DNA of 64,000 bases from Ichthyophthirius multifiliis (lineage: Eukaryota; Ciliophora; Oligohymenophorea; Hymenostomatida): assembly GCF_000220395.1 (NCBI RefSeq), contig NW_004086129.1:35369-99368 (forward strand). Reading direction: 5' to 3'. This document shows positions 15,088 through 27,829 of the stretch, piece after piece; position 1 is the stretch's first letter; every line of letters begins with the position of its first letter. Under the pieces are notes generated by a model. That model saw only the letters and a list, made by a program, of their open reading frames with translations. It did not search any database and was not told the origin of the DNA. The position numbers and the translations under genes were made by a program.

Positions 15088-15687
15088 ATAATCTGTATTA
15101 AGTTGCTAAGATTTATCATATAATAATTATATTTATAAATTATATTAATTAAATTTTAGAAAATAATAGATTAAAAAATATTTATTTTTAAATAATTAAA
15201 ATATCTCAATAAAATTATTTTTCAATATTTTTATTTAAAAGTATTGATATTAGTAATAAATAATTATTTTATTTTCGAAATAATATTTTTATATATATTT
15301 TTTTTTTTAAATTATTATTTATAATTTTAATTTTATTAATTAAGTTTTCATATAAAAATCAAATTTAAATATACATATATTTTAAAAAACTCAAAAAATT
15401 TTAATATTTTTAATATATTTTATTTTATTATAATTTTATCATAAAAAATTCAAGTGTATAATTTAATTAATAATGTAAAAATTATTTATTTTATATATCT
15501 AATACAATTTTAATCATATATTAAAAACTAAAAATATATATAGAAATATATTTTTCTATTAATAATTATGTAATAGAATTATAAATACTCATTAAAATTA
15601 CATTTCATAATGTATAAATATATTATAAAATTTTTCTATAAATCAAATAATATATATAATTATTTTATAATATTAAAACAAAGAAAG
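15088..15687. other. intergenic, A+T-rich
   Basis: 600 bases with no codon structure that I can support; upstream region of the giant receptor gene. Confidence 0.5.
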
Positions 15688-18600
15688 ATGATTTTTTTAT
15701 TTTATATTCTTTTTACAATTAACATTAGTCACATTTTTAGTGAATAGGCTATTTATATATAATTTTAAAAGAATTGTAATTAAATTAATAAAAATTATTT
15801 ATTAAATAAGTTAGAAAATAATATTAATTTAATAACATTAATTAGATAAAATAATGTTCTAAATGATTTTGAAATTAATTTCTAAACGCTATTAAATTTA
15901 TAACCTTAATAAAATATTATAAGCATATTTAAAAATAAAAATTTTAGAATGAGTAATAGCCTTTAGTTAAATTATTTCCAAAATTAAATATTAGTCTAAT
16001 ATTAATTTAATCAAAAAACTATATAAAATTTCATAAATGTGGAAAAGTATATCTTTATAAAAATTAATTATAAAGAAGATAAATAAAAGAATAGATTTGT
16101 GATTTAGATTAACGATGAAATAGTAACAATATTTTTAGACTAAAACTTTTTCTAGGATTAAATATTATAGTTTTATATACAATCTTCTAATAAAATAGTA
16201 TTAGAAAATTGCCCATAATAATAATTATTAAACATAAAAGCATATTTAAAAAATTAACATTTTGCTAAAAAACAAATATAAATATAAAACTAATAAATTA
16301 TAAAGAGACAATTATAATATAAATATAATGAAGAATAAATAAATATAACTTTAAATTATAATTTAAAAATAATAAAAATTAATGTAAGCGAAACATTTAT
16401 TATGGTTGCAAATTTCGAAGTAAACGAATCTTTGAATTCTATTTTAAATGAAATCTTTGTCGAATTTTTAATTTTATAATTAGAAGAAACCAATAATAAT
16501 TTATCTGTTTATGACGAAATCGCAATATAATAAAAATATAAATTATTATAATAATTTAACTTAGAAAAAAGTATATTTCAAAAGAGACTAGTCTTACCAA
16601 AATTTACTCTATAAGCAGGTTTCATTTATCATCTTTAAATAAGATGTAGCCATATTAAATTATAAACTTAATAAAAATATTTAACTCTAATAACTAATAA
16701 ACCTTAATTATTAATAATTCCCGAAAATTATGTTGACGTGATAAGTTTTTAGAGATATTTTGAAATTAAATTTTAACTTTTAAATACAGAAAATTTCTCA
16801 AATAATAGCAATATAATAGTTAAATATAATATACTTTACTTAAATGATCAATAATAATATGAATAAGCAAATGAAACTTTACTAGATCTTAGTTATGATT
16901 AAACTATTGTAAATTTAAAACCTTAAAATATAAAATCTTAAAAATAATTTTTTTTATAAGTAAAAGCTTAATAAAATGTAAATTATTAGCTATTAAAAAG
17001 CGATATACTTTTATAATTTAAGTAAAAAACAGATTATAAATATGATTATCGCCCTTAAGAATTTTTAAAAGTAATTTACGATTATAGTTATTTAATTAAA
17101 GGTATAACATAAAATCAAATAATTTATTTAGAAGTCTTTTATTAAAATGCATTGGATAACTTCTAATATAAAATTTAGTTTATTTATAATGATAAAGAAA
17201 TTTACTAATAAATTTATTCAAGTTCATAACTACAAATTTAAATGCAAAATGTATTCGAGAATATATAAATTAACGATTTAAATTAAAATTCAATAAGTTT
17301 GAAGTTCACTCTTTTAAATACTAGTGCAGATGTTAATTAAATTATTTTTTTAAAATTAATTATTCCACCTAAAAATTGTTCTATTGATATTTCTGTTCCT
17401 GAAATTTATTAGAATTCTGATTTCTAAGTTTATCTAAATAATTGTGTGCCTTTTTAAGCTTAAAATTAATTATTATATAGTTTCATTTTATATCAAAATG
17501 ATTAAAAATTTATAATTAAAGATAAAATAATAGAAAATGTCATTACTTTAAATCTTATTTAAGGAGAATTTACAATTGAATGTTAAGCTTTTGAAAATTT
17601 AGAAGGAAGCATTTCTATTAAAAAAAAAATTTTTGTTTAATAAAATGATTCTTAAATTAAACCTACAGAAAATTTAACAGACGAATCAAAAAATGTAGAA
17701 TGGTTAATTTTAATGGAAATAAAGTAAGTTTAATAAAAATATAACTAGATATAAGAAGGATAAACTGGTATAGATAATTTAGACGAAAAACAATTAAAAG
17801 AAATGTGCAAAAAAGCAGAAAAGTTTTACGAAAAAATGACTTTGAATAAAGGAGATTAGAAAATGAATATTTTTTAGATCATAAAAAATTGTTATGAAAT
17901 TCAAGCAAACATCTAAAATGAAAATTTTTAAATTAATTATGAAAAACTGAAAGAATTCTATACTAAATAAATTGATATTTTAAAAATGTACTAATAATAT
18001 GAATATTAAGATTACGAAGAGCATTTAAAATTATGTATTAACTATTGCTATTCGCTTTTGGAATATTTAGATAAAATGTCTTTAGCTTTGACAATAAAAA
18101 ATGAATAAGATTAATAAAATGTTATCCTTTTTACCAACTAACTATTAATTTAATGCTTACAATATTTCAAAAATGAAAATATTTCTTATTCTGGAAATGC
18201 TTTTAATGTTAAAACAGATACAATAATTGAAGAAAAAACTAAAAATCTTATGTATTATACAATAAACTACGAATATCAAAACAACCCATTTGCTGAATTA
18301 TCTAAAGAATATAAATAAATAACCCCCATAAAGGAAATATAAATAGTGGATTCTAAAAGCTACAACTTAGTAAATAAAGAAACAAGTTATGTACTTAATT
18401 ATTAAAAAAGTTAAAGTAATTTCGAAGGCTTTACATGTATTTAATTTAATAATTTAAATTAATAGAATTAACTTTAATGGAATGAGGATAATTGTAAAAC
18501 TACTTTATTAAAATTTTAGTTCTAAGTGCATTGCATTTGTTAAAATAATAAAGGTCCTGTTACTGTTGTGTAAAGTTTTTTTGATATTTTTAAAAATAAA

Positions 18601-20532
18601 AATTTAAAAGAAATCATCGATAAAGACAATATTTAAGACCTTTTTGAAAGTCTTGAGTGGTATAATTATATAGTAATTTGGTATGCAGCATTTTAATTTA
18701 CTGCTTTTTTAATTATTTTAATACTTATAAGTTATTAAAGGAATAAAAAAAAAAAATCTTTTATTACTTAAGTAAGTTAATTGTTAATCTTAAAACGATT
18801 TGAATGTGAAAAATTATGTAGCAACTAAGCAAAAAAATATTAATGAACGAAATACTGAAATTACTATATTAAAAGAAAATCGAATTACTAAGAAATACAG
18901 CTAAACTCAAAATACAGAATGTGTTATTCAAAATAATTTATAAAATAAAAATTAATAAAATAATGATAATTAAAAATAATAAAATATAATTAATTTAAAC
19001 TAAATTGAAATAAAAAATTATAAAAGTGCAAATAAAAATTAAGAAAAATTAAATACAAATTAAGAAGTTCAAATTAATAATGGCGTTTATCGAAACGATA
19101 ATTTAAAAAAAAATATATATAATGTTAAATTAGATCCAATCAAAGTTCAAGTAAACAAAAATAATGATAAACTTAAAAATGATAAGAATAAATAAAAATA
19201 ATAATCTAAAGATAATGTTGATTAACATATCCTTTACGATTTTATAAATAAATAAAAATTCATTAAAAAAAATAATATATTGGAAAACCATTTTTACTAA
19301 ATTAACTCTTTATAAAGTATTTCAGAAAATAATAATCAAACAAAAGTTAAAAGATAATGTATATCACTTCCTTTAATACAAAACGGTCAAATAATATAAC
19401 ACGGATTATAAAAAAAACGATTATAAATAGTAAATGAAGAAGAGGAAGAAGATGATGAATAAATTGAAAATAACAAAAATAAAAGAAACAAATCAAAATC
19501 TATAAGAATTAATGAAAATAGTAAACATAATATACTATATCCATAATAATAAACAAAATAAAACTTGAAAAAAATTAAATCTTAATCTAAAAAATAAGAC
19601 TATTTTGAAATACCGCAAAGCAATTTATAATTAGATCTTTAGGATAAAACATACTCAAATCTTTTTCTATGCTAAAAATGTAAAAACGAAATAATCAATT
19701 TAAATATGGAAGTTAATTCTTAAAAATCATTATAAAATTAATAATAATAAAAAAGCTTGAATTTATCTATAAATAATGATTTTCCGAATAAATATACAAT
19801 TATTAAAGCAAACTTACGAATTGGTTTAGAGGAGCTTTACTTGTTCATAATTTAATCATGCTATTTTGGTTCTTCTAAGATAGATTAAAGTAAATAAAAA
19901 TAAGTGTTTATTATATCAGAATCTAATATTATTTAGCAGTAAACTGTATTTTTAGGGTATTTTTTTTATCGTTGATATACTTTTTTATTTTTTTTTAATA
20001 TATAGTCTAAACTAGATTAAGAAAATAATAGTTTTAATATTTTATAGAATCTTTTTTTAAGCGGAGTATGCTATTATACTTTCTTTATTGTAGAAATAAT
20101 AGTTCTTTTAATTTTTAATTATAGATATAATAAATTGGGATCTTTTATCCTTTTTAGTTTATGGTGCTTCTTTTATTATTGTGTTTTTAGTGTTTCTTCT
20201 AATTATTCACCAAACAGAGTGAATAGATGGTTAGGTAAAATTTATAAATAAATTCTTTAAAATAATTTAATCTATAAAAAAAATATATATATAATAAAAT
20301 TGTTTTACTTTAAATTAATTTATTTATATTTTTTTTATTTATTATTTATCTTTTTAGGATATTATTTAATTAATTTATTATTTGATATTATTATTTGGGA
20401 ATTTATAAAATCTTGTATTTTTTGGTAAATTATTAAATATTATCAATAAAATGGAAAATAAAGTAAATGTAATTATTTAATTATAAAAATATTAAAAATA
20501 GATTAATTTATTTAAAAAATAAAAAATAATGA
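15688..20532 (+). CDS. giant membrane receptor with GPS-like motif (REJ/polycystin-1-like)
   Basis: Starts with a signal peptide, MIFLFYILFTINISHIF. About 900 extracellular residues in one exon follow, poor in recognisable repeats. A cysteine/tryptophan cluster then comes at 18425-18570 (FTCIQFN, QWNEDNC, VHCICQN), the pattern of a GPS motif (C..W..C..C.C). A membrane helix follows at 18660-18725 (IVIWYAAFQFTAFLIILILI) and then a long K/N/Q-rich cytosolic stretch. After an intron at 19946-20005 come further helices (YYTFFIVEIIVLLIF, FSLWCFFYYCVFSV). There is another intron at 20235-20357, then a last helix (YYLINLLFDIIIWEF). A frame change near 18770-18820 is probably an intron. REJ-GPS-TM order is the plan of polycystin-1-like proteins, and ciliates are known to carry REJ proteins. 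I cannot show the REJ fold itself. The end (TGA 20530-20532) is tentative. Confidence 0.6.
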
Positions 20533-20839
20533 AAAAAATAAATAATATCTAAATTGTATATTTTTGTTTCATTAATATATGTAATATTTTTTTATTTAAA
20601 AAATTATTATTGGATTTTATTATTATTATTCTAATTTATAAAACTTTATTAAGTTTTTTGTGATTTTTTACTATTTGTTTTGTTATTTTAATTAAAATTT
20701 GTAAAACTAAAATAATAGTTTTTTAAAAATAAATATTTAAATAATTTTCTTTAATTAAAAAAAAAAAAACAACTTAGAATAATATAAATTAAAAATACTT
20801 TAAAGAGATAAATAAAGTTTTAAATAAAAATATATTTAA
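20533..20839. other. intergenic
   Basis: About 300 A+T-rich bases between two same-strand genes; nothing recognisable. Confidence 0.45.
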
Positions 20840-23635
20840 ATGAGTTATAAAAGAAATTCGAAAAGCAAAAAGTATAATTTTTTGTAATTATTTTTGGATA
20901 AAAAAAAATGTAAAAAAGTAAAGAAGAAATAATTGGAAAAAAAATAGATTAGATTTTAAATAATTAAGTCGTGATTTAAAAAGATTCGAATTTTTCAAGT
21001 AAAATAATAATCTTTTTCAAATAAAAAAATATATAATTATATATCCCATTAACATTTAAATTTAAAAAATTTTTTAGGAAAATTTCCTAAAGTGATAACT
21101 GATTATAAAAAGTTTTTTTTAAAAGAAGATTTTTAATAATAATCAATAAATAAATAATTAAACACTTAAAAGTAACGATAAAAATTAAATTATATTGTTA
21201 ATTTATCCCATAATAATTAATCCACAAATATCCTTTAAAATAATTTTAATATTTCAAATTTATATAAATCTTTATCGCCATCTACAATTTAAAGTTAATC
21301 TGCAATAAATTTGTATAGTAATGATACAAAAGGTTTTTAAAATAAATCTATTTAGAAGTTTTTTTATGCTTCTCCAGATAAAAATAACTAAAAAGAATAA
21401 TAAAAAGATAGTAGTATAACTTAAAAAGATAAATATTTAGATTATTGTTTAAATTAATTAAAAAAATAAAAAAATAATAATATTAGCAAAAGTAGTAAAT
21501 AAAAACAGTCTGCGAAAAACAACTCAACAGAAGAATTTTAAAAAAGCATAAAATAAATTAAAATATAAAATAATCAAGTCGAAAACAAAAACGTTTTAAA
21601 AGAAAATCAAAAATTAAGCAAATATTAGGAATTTAAATAATAAAACAAAAATATAAAAAAAAAAGTAATTATATTAAATGATTAAAAAATAATTAAAAAT
21701 AAAACTTAATAATAAAATAATATTATGTAAAAAATTATTTCATAATAAAAATTAATTTAAGAAAAAAGTGAAAATATATCTAAATTAAACTAAAAAAATG
21801 TTGAAAAAGTAAATTAATCTGATTGTATTCTTGTTAAAAATAATAATAAAAATAATGATAAATCTGCAAATATTAAAACAAGTAACAACTAGCATAGCTA
21901 ATTAAAATCAAAAGGTATACTTAATATTTAATTTTTTTTTTATTTAAAAAATATATAATTATAAGAAAAAGATTAAATATAAAATGAATAAAACTCGAAA
22001 AAAAGAAAAATTTAAAATTAATTATAAATATAAAATATAGTTTAGAAATGTATAAAATATAAACATAAAATAAATTTGTAAAATACAGCATTATAAAATA
22101 TAATAAAAATAAATAAATATAACTTGAAAAATCAATTAAAAACTTCTATAAGTAATAAAAGTGTTGAAAAAAATAGCAATATAAAACTATAAATTTAAAA
22201 ACTTAATAAGATTTAGATAAATATTAATCACTACATGAAGAATATAGAAAAATAATGGCGTCTTTAGAAAGACCCAATTAAAAAACAATCGAAGATAATA
22301 ATGAAAAAGAAAAAAGTAAAGAAAAACAAATAAATACTGTTAAAAAATAATACGAAGAGATATTATATAGATTTAAAGAATTTACAAGTAAAACAAATAA
22401 TTAATAAGAGCCAAATATTAATTAAAAAAATTTAAAAAATAATATAGAAAAAAATATAAGAAATAATAATTAATAGATCATAAATTTAAAAAAATGTAAA
22501 AAAAAAAAGAAAATTAAGAGGAAATCAAGATAATTGATTAAGTTCAAAAACAAGACGAAACTTAATAATCACAAGAAGATAATTATATGTTTTATATAAA
22601 TAGCTGTGCTACTTATATTTAAAAAGTTTGGAAAGGATATAATACAAGAAAAGTTCTATTAGATTTTTTACTTACAACAGAAAATGAAAATTCTAGATAA
22701 TGTCCAAATTATTAAAAAAAAAACCTATTTGATAATAATTTTTAAAATGATGAAAGTGCAAATAAAGAATTCGAAAACTAAGATAAAGTTATTAATATAT
22801 CGACTATTAAATCTTTAAATACTTCGACTGTTGATACTAATGAAGATGCTAAAAAAGATTAATCTTAAAGTTAATAATTAAGCCTATTTAAAAAAATTGA
22901 TGAAAATGGTAATATGCTTTTTTTTTTGTTCATGTATTTTATTTATTTATATATATTTAGATAAATTATAAAACTATCAATAAGAATTAATTGAATTGAG
23001 AGAAATGGAAATATAAAAATGGAATTAAATATCTTAATATTTATGTAAAGCTATAGATTCAGATTAAGATTAAAAAAAAAATTCTAAGCTTAATATAGTA
23101 ATAGACCGAATAAAATAAAAAATAATTAGTAGAAAAATAAAATCAAGATATATTAAAATAAGTTTAATAAAATTAAAATAATAATCCAAAAATTATTTTA
23201 AATAATAATAAAGAGTAAAATAATAATTATAATGAAGAATAAAATAAAAATTATTTATATTTATTATTAGTTAATGAAATTCTTGCAACATCTAAAAAGC
23301 AGTTAACTTCTTAAGATGTTTTTTAAAATTAAATTTCTTAAAATAATAATAGAATTAATAATCATAATAATAAAAATAATAGTAATAGTACTTCTTCTGA
23401 TTTATAGCTAAATATTATTTAAAACTCTTAGTAATCTTTAGCTAACACAATAAATGATTAAAAAAATAATAACAACAATGCCTTATTTGATCGTGATTCT
23501 TTTAAAAAATTTAATGAAAATATTATTAAAGATTTATGCAAAACATAATAAATTGAATAAATTATAAAATTATAAGAACTTTAATCTATATCAAAAAATA
23601 AACCTTAAATATAATTAGTTAATTAAATACTTTAA

Positions 23636-23686
<51 letters not shown>

Positions 23687-25261
23687 TCTTTTCTTGATAA
23701 AGGAGAAAATACTGATTGTCAATAAAAAATTTAAATAACTACTAATAATTAAATATAATAAGAAAAGAAACTAAACAAAGAAATAAATAAAAAATAAAAA
23801 TCTAAAATAAAAGATTTATAAAAATTATTTACTTCTAATGAAGAAAAAAATAATAAAAATGGTATTTTTTTTTTTATTTTTAATTTTATTTATAAAATAA
23901 ATATACATAGAAAGGTTCATAAATGAAAAAATGTTCGTATAAAATAAAGAAATTACTCCAGAACAAAGCAATATTAATAAAAAGCAAGTTATTTGCGAAA
24001 AAAATGATAAAAAATCTTTTTAAAAGGGGTAAAATGGAGTTTTCTTTGAAGATCAAAACAAAAGTAATAAGATTCAATAAAAAATTTCTTAATAAAGTGA
24101 CAATTTTCATCCCGAATATTATTTAATAATAAATTAATAAGTAGATGAAAAAATTTAATAAAATCAAAATCTAAATTAAAAAAAAGAAGATTTAAATATA
24201 TATAAAACACCTCCTGCTATATATACTACTATGAGTATAAATGAAGAAATTAACGAAAAATGGTTAATGAATGCACAAGTAGAAGAAAGACTAAATTAAT
24301 AATTAAATAAAAATTAAATTTAAAAATAAGATGATAGTTTTGGAATTCCTACAAACTTATATATTATTGAATAATATATGGTTGAGCTTTATAAGTATAT
24401 ATTCTAAAATTAAAAAGAATAATTTGTTAGAGATATAAATACCCCGTTTGGATTTAGTCCAGAAAAAAGACTCAAACTAATACATGGGTATGATAACTTT
24501 TTACAAATACCTAATGGAGAAAAAGATGAGAAATCTTAATTTAATTCAAATGTTTGTTTACCTTTTGTTTTAAATGAAAACTTATTTATTAATTTTGAAA
24601 ATAGTTAAGATGTATTTTTAATATTAAACATTTTTTTTTATTTTTTTAAATAAAAATAAAAAATAGAAATAAATAAAAGATTAAAAATAATAAATTGTTA
24701 ATGAATTTTAACATATACATAACAAAGCTATTTTCGATACGTTGAATGAATGTTTAAATATTTTTAGACCTTATTTTACTTTAAGTGGGATTCCATATCC
24801 TTGGCATAAAAGTGAAAAAAATATTATTAAATAGCAAATAACACTTGAAAATCTTAAATGGATAGAAGAAAATAGCATTAAGAAAGCTATTGAATGGGCT
24901 TCTTTTTTGTGTGGCATTATTAATGAAAATGAAAAGTATAACAATAAAGATTCTAATAAATATAAAAACAATCAAAAGTCTTATGTTATAGAATTAATGG
25001 AATATAATGATAGATAGGAAAATGAGTATTTTAATTAATGTAGAGAAGAAAGGCTTTCTAGAATGCTATTAACTGATGTAATTTATATATATTTCCTTTA
25101 TTTCAAAATTTTTGTTTTTTTAGATTTACGAAAACGATTATAAATGGTAATTATATGAAGACGAAAAAACTGAATTTGTTATGGAATTAAGTGATTATAT
25201 ATTTGAAGATTTAGTTGAAGAGATGATAGAATAAATGTAAAAAGGCAAAAAAATTTATTGA
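20840..25261 (+). CDS. large Q/N-rich IQ-motif protein, centrosome/basal-body type
   Basis: Begins MSYKRNSKSKKYNF. The ciliate-code exons run across the whole interval, with introns including one at about 20999-21078 and others near 21920, 22910, 23860, 24620 and 25080. Most of the protein is low-complexity Q, N, K and S. One clear IQ calmodulin-binding motif, TYIQKVWKGYNTRKVLL, is at about 22608-22660. The last 350 residues are better conserved in style: RDINTPFGFSPEKRLKLIHG, PYFTLSGIPYPWH, and a C-terminal acidic helix YIFEDLVEEMIEQM. That tail resembles the EIxDxIFxELVxE box at the end of CAP350/TRM-type centrosomal and cortical proteins. I offer this as a possibility only. It ends at TGA 25259-25261. 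Confidence 0.65.
23638..23687. repeat. (AAT)n microsatellite
   Basis: Run of about 16 AAT units inside the IQ-motif gene, read there as poly-Asn. Confidence 0.9.
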
Positions 25262-25790
25262 TAAAATTAATAAACTATGTATATTTTTATAAAAAAATAT
25301 TTATAATTGTATTTTAAATAAATAAATATCTGTATTTTTTATTATAGTAAAAAATATATATTATGTTTTTATTGTAATATTTAAGTTATAAATAAAAAAA
25401 TTAAATAAACATTTTTTTAATATTTAAGTAACAAATTATTAAACAATAAATTTATATTATGAGTTATAAGTATAAGAAGAATAATCTAATTATTTACATA
25501 TAAATAAACTATATAATTAAAATTAAAAGATTCTAAATTAAATAAAAAAAATTGAATTTATATTTAAATTTTTTTTCATAATTAGGACAAACTAAATTAT
25601 AAAAAAAAATAAGCAAATATAAAATAAAAAAAAAAGTTAAATAATAAAATAATTTAAAAACATATATTAATAAAAATATAATATAAATAAAAATTGGTAA
25701 TCGGATTGTATTAATTTTTTATATTTGTGTAATATATTTTAATAAAGATAAAAAAGAAAAAAAAATAATAATAATTAATTAAACATATAT

Positions 25791-25826
<36 letters not shown>

Positions 25827-25893
25827 TAATATAAATATTTTTATATATGTTTTTTTTTTTTTATGTTTTCAATTAAATTTATTTTTTATAAAA
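25262..25893. other. convergent intergenic region with (AT)n
   Basis: About 630 bases between convergent 3' ends. It contains an (AT)n run at about 25795-25820 followed by a T12 tract. No coding signal. Confidence 0.5.
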
Positions 25894-27600
25894 TCATTTA
25901 TTTTTATTTGATTTTTTGGTTAAATCTGGTATATTTTATAAAGTAATATTTTTATTATTTTCTAAAGAAATCATTATAGGATTACTAATAGAACTATCTT
26001 AAATTTATTCTTCGTTATGATCATTATTTTTATAACTATTTCTTTAATAATTAACCTTATTTTTTCCTTCAAAATCAATATTATTAATATCACTTTATTT
26101 ATCACTATCTAATTCTTATTTTTTTAAATTTAACTTTAAATATTATTCATTAATTTTTTATTAAATTAATTCTTCTTATTTAATATTTTCCTATTATATA
26201 ATTTAATTACTTTCTTCGAATTCTGTATATAAATAATCATCGATCCTATTATCTTACAATAATTCTTATAAAACTTATTTACATTACAAAATATAAGGCT
26301 ATTTTCCATATTTCTAATTTTTATCTTAATATGGATTTCCTTTAGTATCTATTTGAAATAGTTTTAGAAAATAAGCTGAATAATATTAAACACTTTTTCC
26401 GTGATAATTAACTAATTAAGAGTTCAAATGAAGTGATATATCCTATTTAAAAATAAATAAAATAAGAAATAATTTTAAGTAAAAAAAAATATTTTATCAC
26501 TCTAAATTCAGAGTTTCTATTTTTTATATATTATTTTAATTTATTTGTTAAATTAAGTCCACATTATTCAGTTTCAATTTAGGAATTTTAAAAAATCTAA
26601 TATGAAATAGTATCTTTATTATTAATTTTAGATTTTAAATAATTTTATTTATTAAATTAATGTTTTTGTAATTTATTTTCAAAGTCTTAAATTAATAATT
26701 CGAATTATTTAATTTCATTTACAAAAGTTTAGATCGAAATAATACAGTTAGTGTTTAAAAAATCTATCTATAATATTTTAAAAAATATATGTTCTTATAA
26801 ATATCAAAATTAAAAAAGTAATACATATTTTAAATATTCAAATATTTAATTAATTTACGCTTTTGCAAAATATTACATTGCCTCCGAAGTGGCTTTAATA
26901 TTTTCATTTTTCGCAATTTTATTTTCTAAAACACCCATTAATTATTTTAATTTATTACAAAATTCAATTTCGTTTTTTATATATATTTCATATTCTTTTT
27001 CTATATTTTAAGCTAGTATTCTATCTTTGTTTAATATTTTCCTTAAAGCAATCATTTAATATGATCTTTAGTATTATTCATATTTACCATTATTATTACT
27101 TCCTTAATATTATAAAATTTCTTATATTTGATATTACTAGTATTCTTAATTTTAATATTATTGTTATTAAATTTTTTATTCTAAAGAATTCTTCTTATCT
27201 TAATTTTATTAAATTTAATTTTCTTGTTTATGTTCTTCTTTTATTGTATCATAACATTAATTTTGCTCTTTATCATTTTGATTAAATTCATTATTATCTT
27301 TTACACTTTTATCCGATTTTTCAATTTCATTTTGCTCGATTTTTTAATTATCATGGTTTTAATAATTAAATAAATCGTTTTATTTGTTTGAATATTATAT
27401 TTGACCCGTTGAAACAATCATTTTTTAGTTTTTATCGTTTTCTTTTTTTATATTTAAAAAAGTATAATTAATAGATTTTGTTTTTGTTTTAACTTTTAAA
27501 ATTTACTATTTGATTTGCTTTCTTTTAAAGAATCATTTTTTGTATATTATAATTTTTAAGCATATTAACTATTATTTTAAATTTCTTTAAACTAATCCAT
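25894..27600 (-). CDS. coiled-coil protein, possible BAR-like central region
   Basis: Starts MDQFKEIQNNSQYAQKLQYT and ends at TGA 25894-25896. The N-terminal third is Q/N/K-rich and has one unresolved frame break near 27480-27520. The centre forms long helices (MIALRKILNKDRILAQNIEK, YIKNEIEFCNKLKQLMGVLE). After introns at about 26780-26840 and 26440-26510 it reads DISLHLNSQLVNYHGKSVQY and YFLKLFQIDT. Helix, length and a conserved-looking YHGKSVQYY motif would suit a BAR/F-BAR-type membrane-binding dimer, but this is inference without alignment. The C-terminal 150 residues are acidic and disordered in style. Confidence 0.5.
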
Positions 27601-27771
27601 TTTTATAATATACTTTTTTAATAATTTTTTTAAAAAAATATAAATATAAAAAGATTAAATAAATATTTTAAACATTTATATAAGTATCATTAAATATTAA
27701 ATTTAAATATAATTTCATATAACTATATTAAATTAAATATTACATATATTTTGTATTACAAATTACATCCG

Positions 27772-27802
<31 letters not shown>

Positions 27803-27829
27803 TAAATATATTATGTATATATATCTTAA

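Noticed and set aside
23886-24210. Clustered short ORFs on both strands
   Set aside because: They are other-frame shadows of the IQ-motif gene, which is continuous there under the ciliate code.
25795-25820. CRISPR-like or phage-like repeat structure
   Set aside because: Only simple AT repeats occur; there are no spacered direct repeats anywhere in the window, and the genes are eukaryotic.
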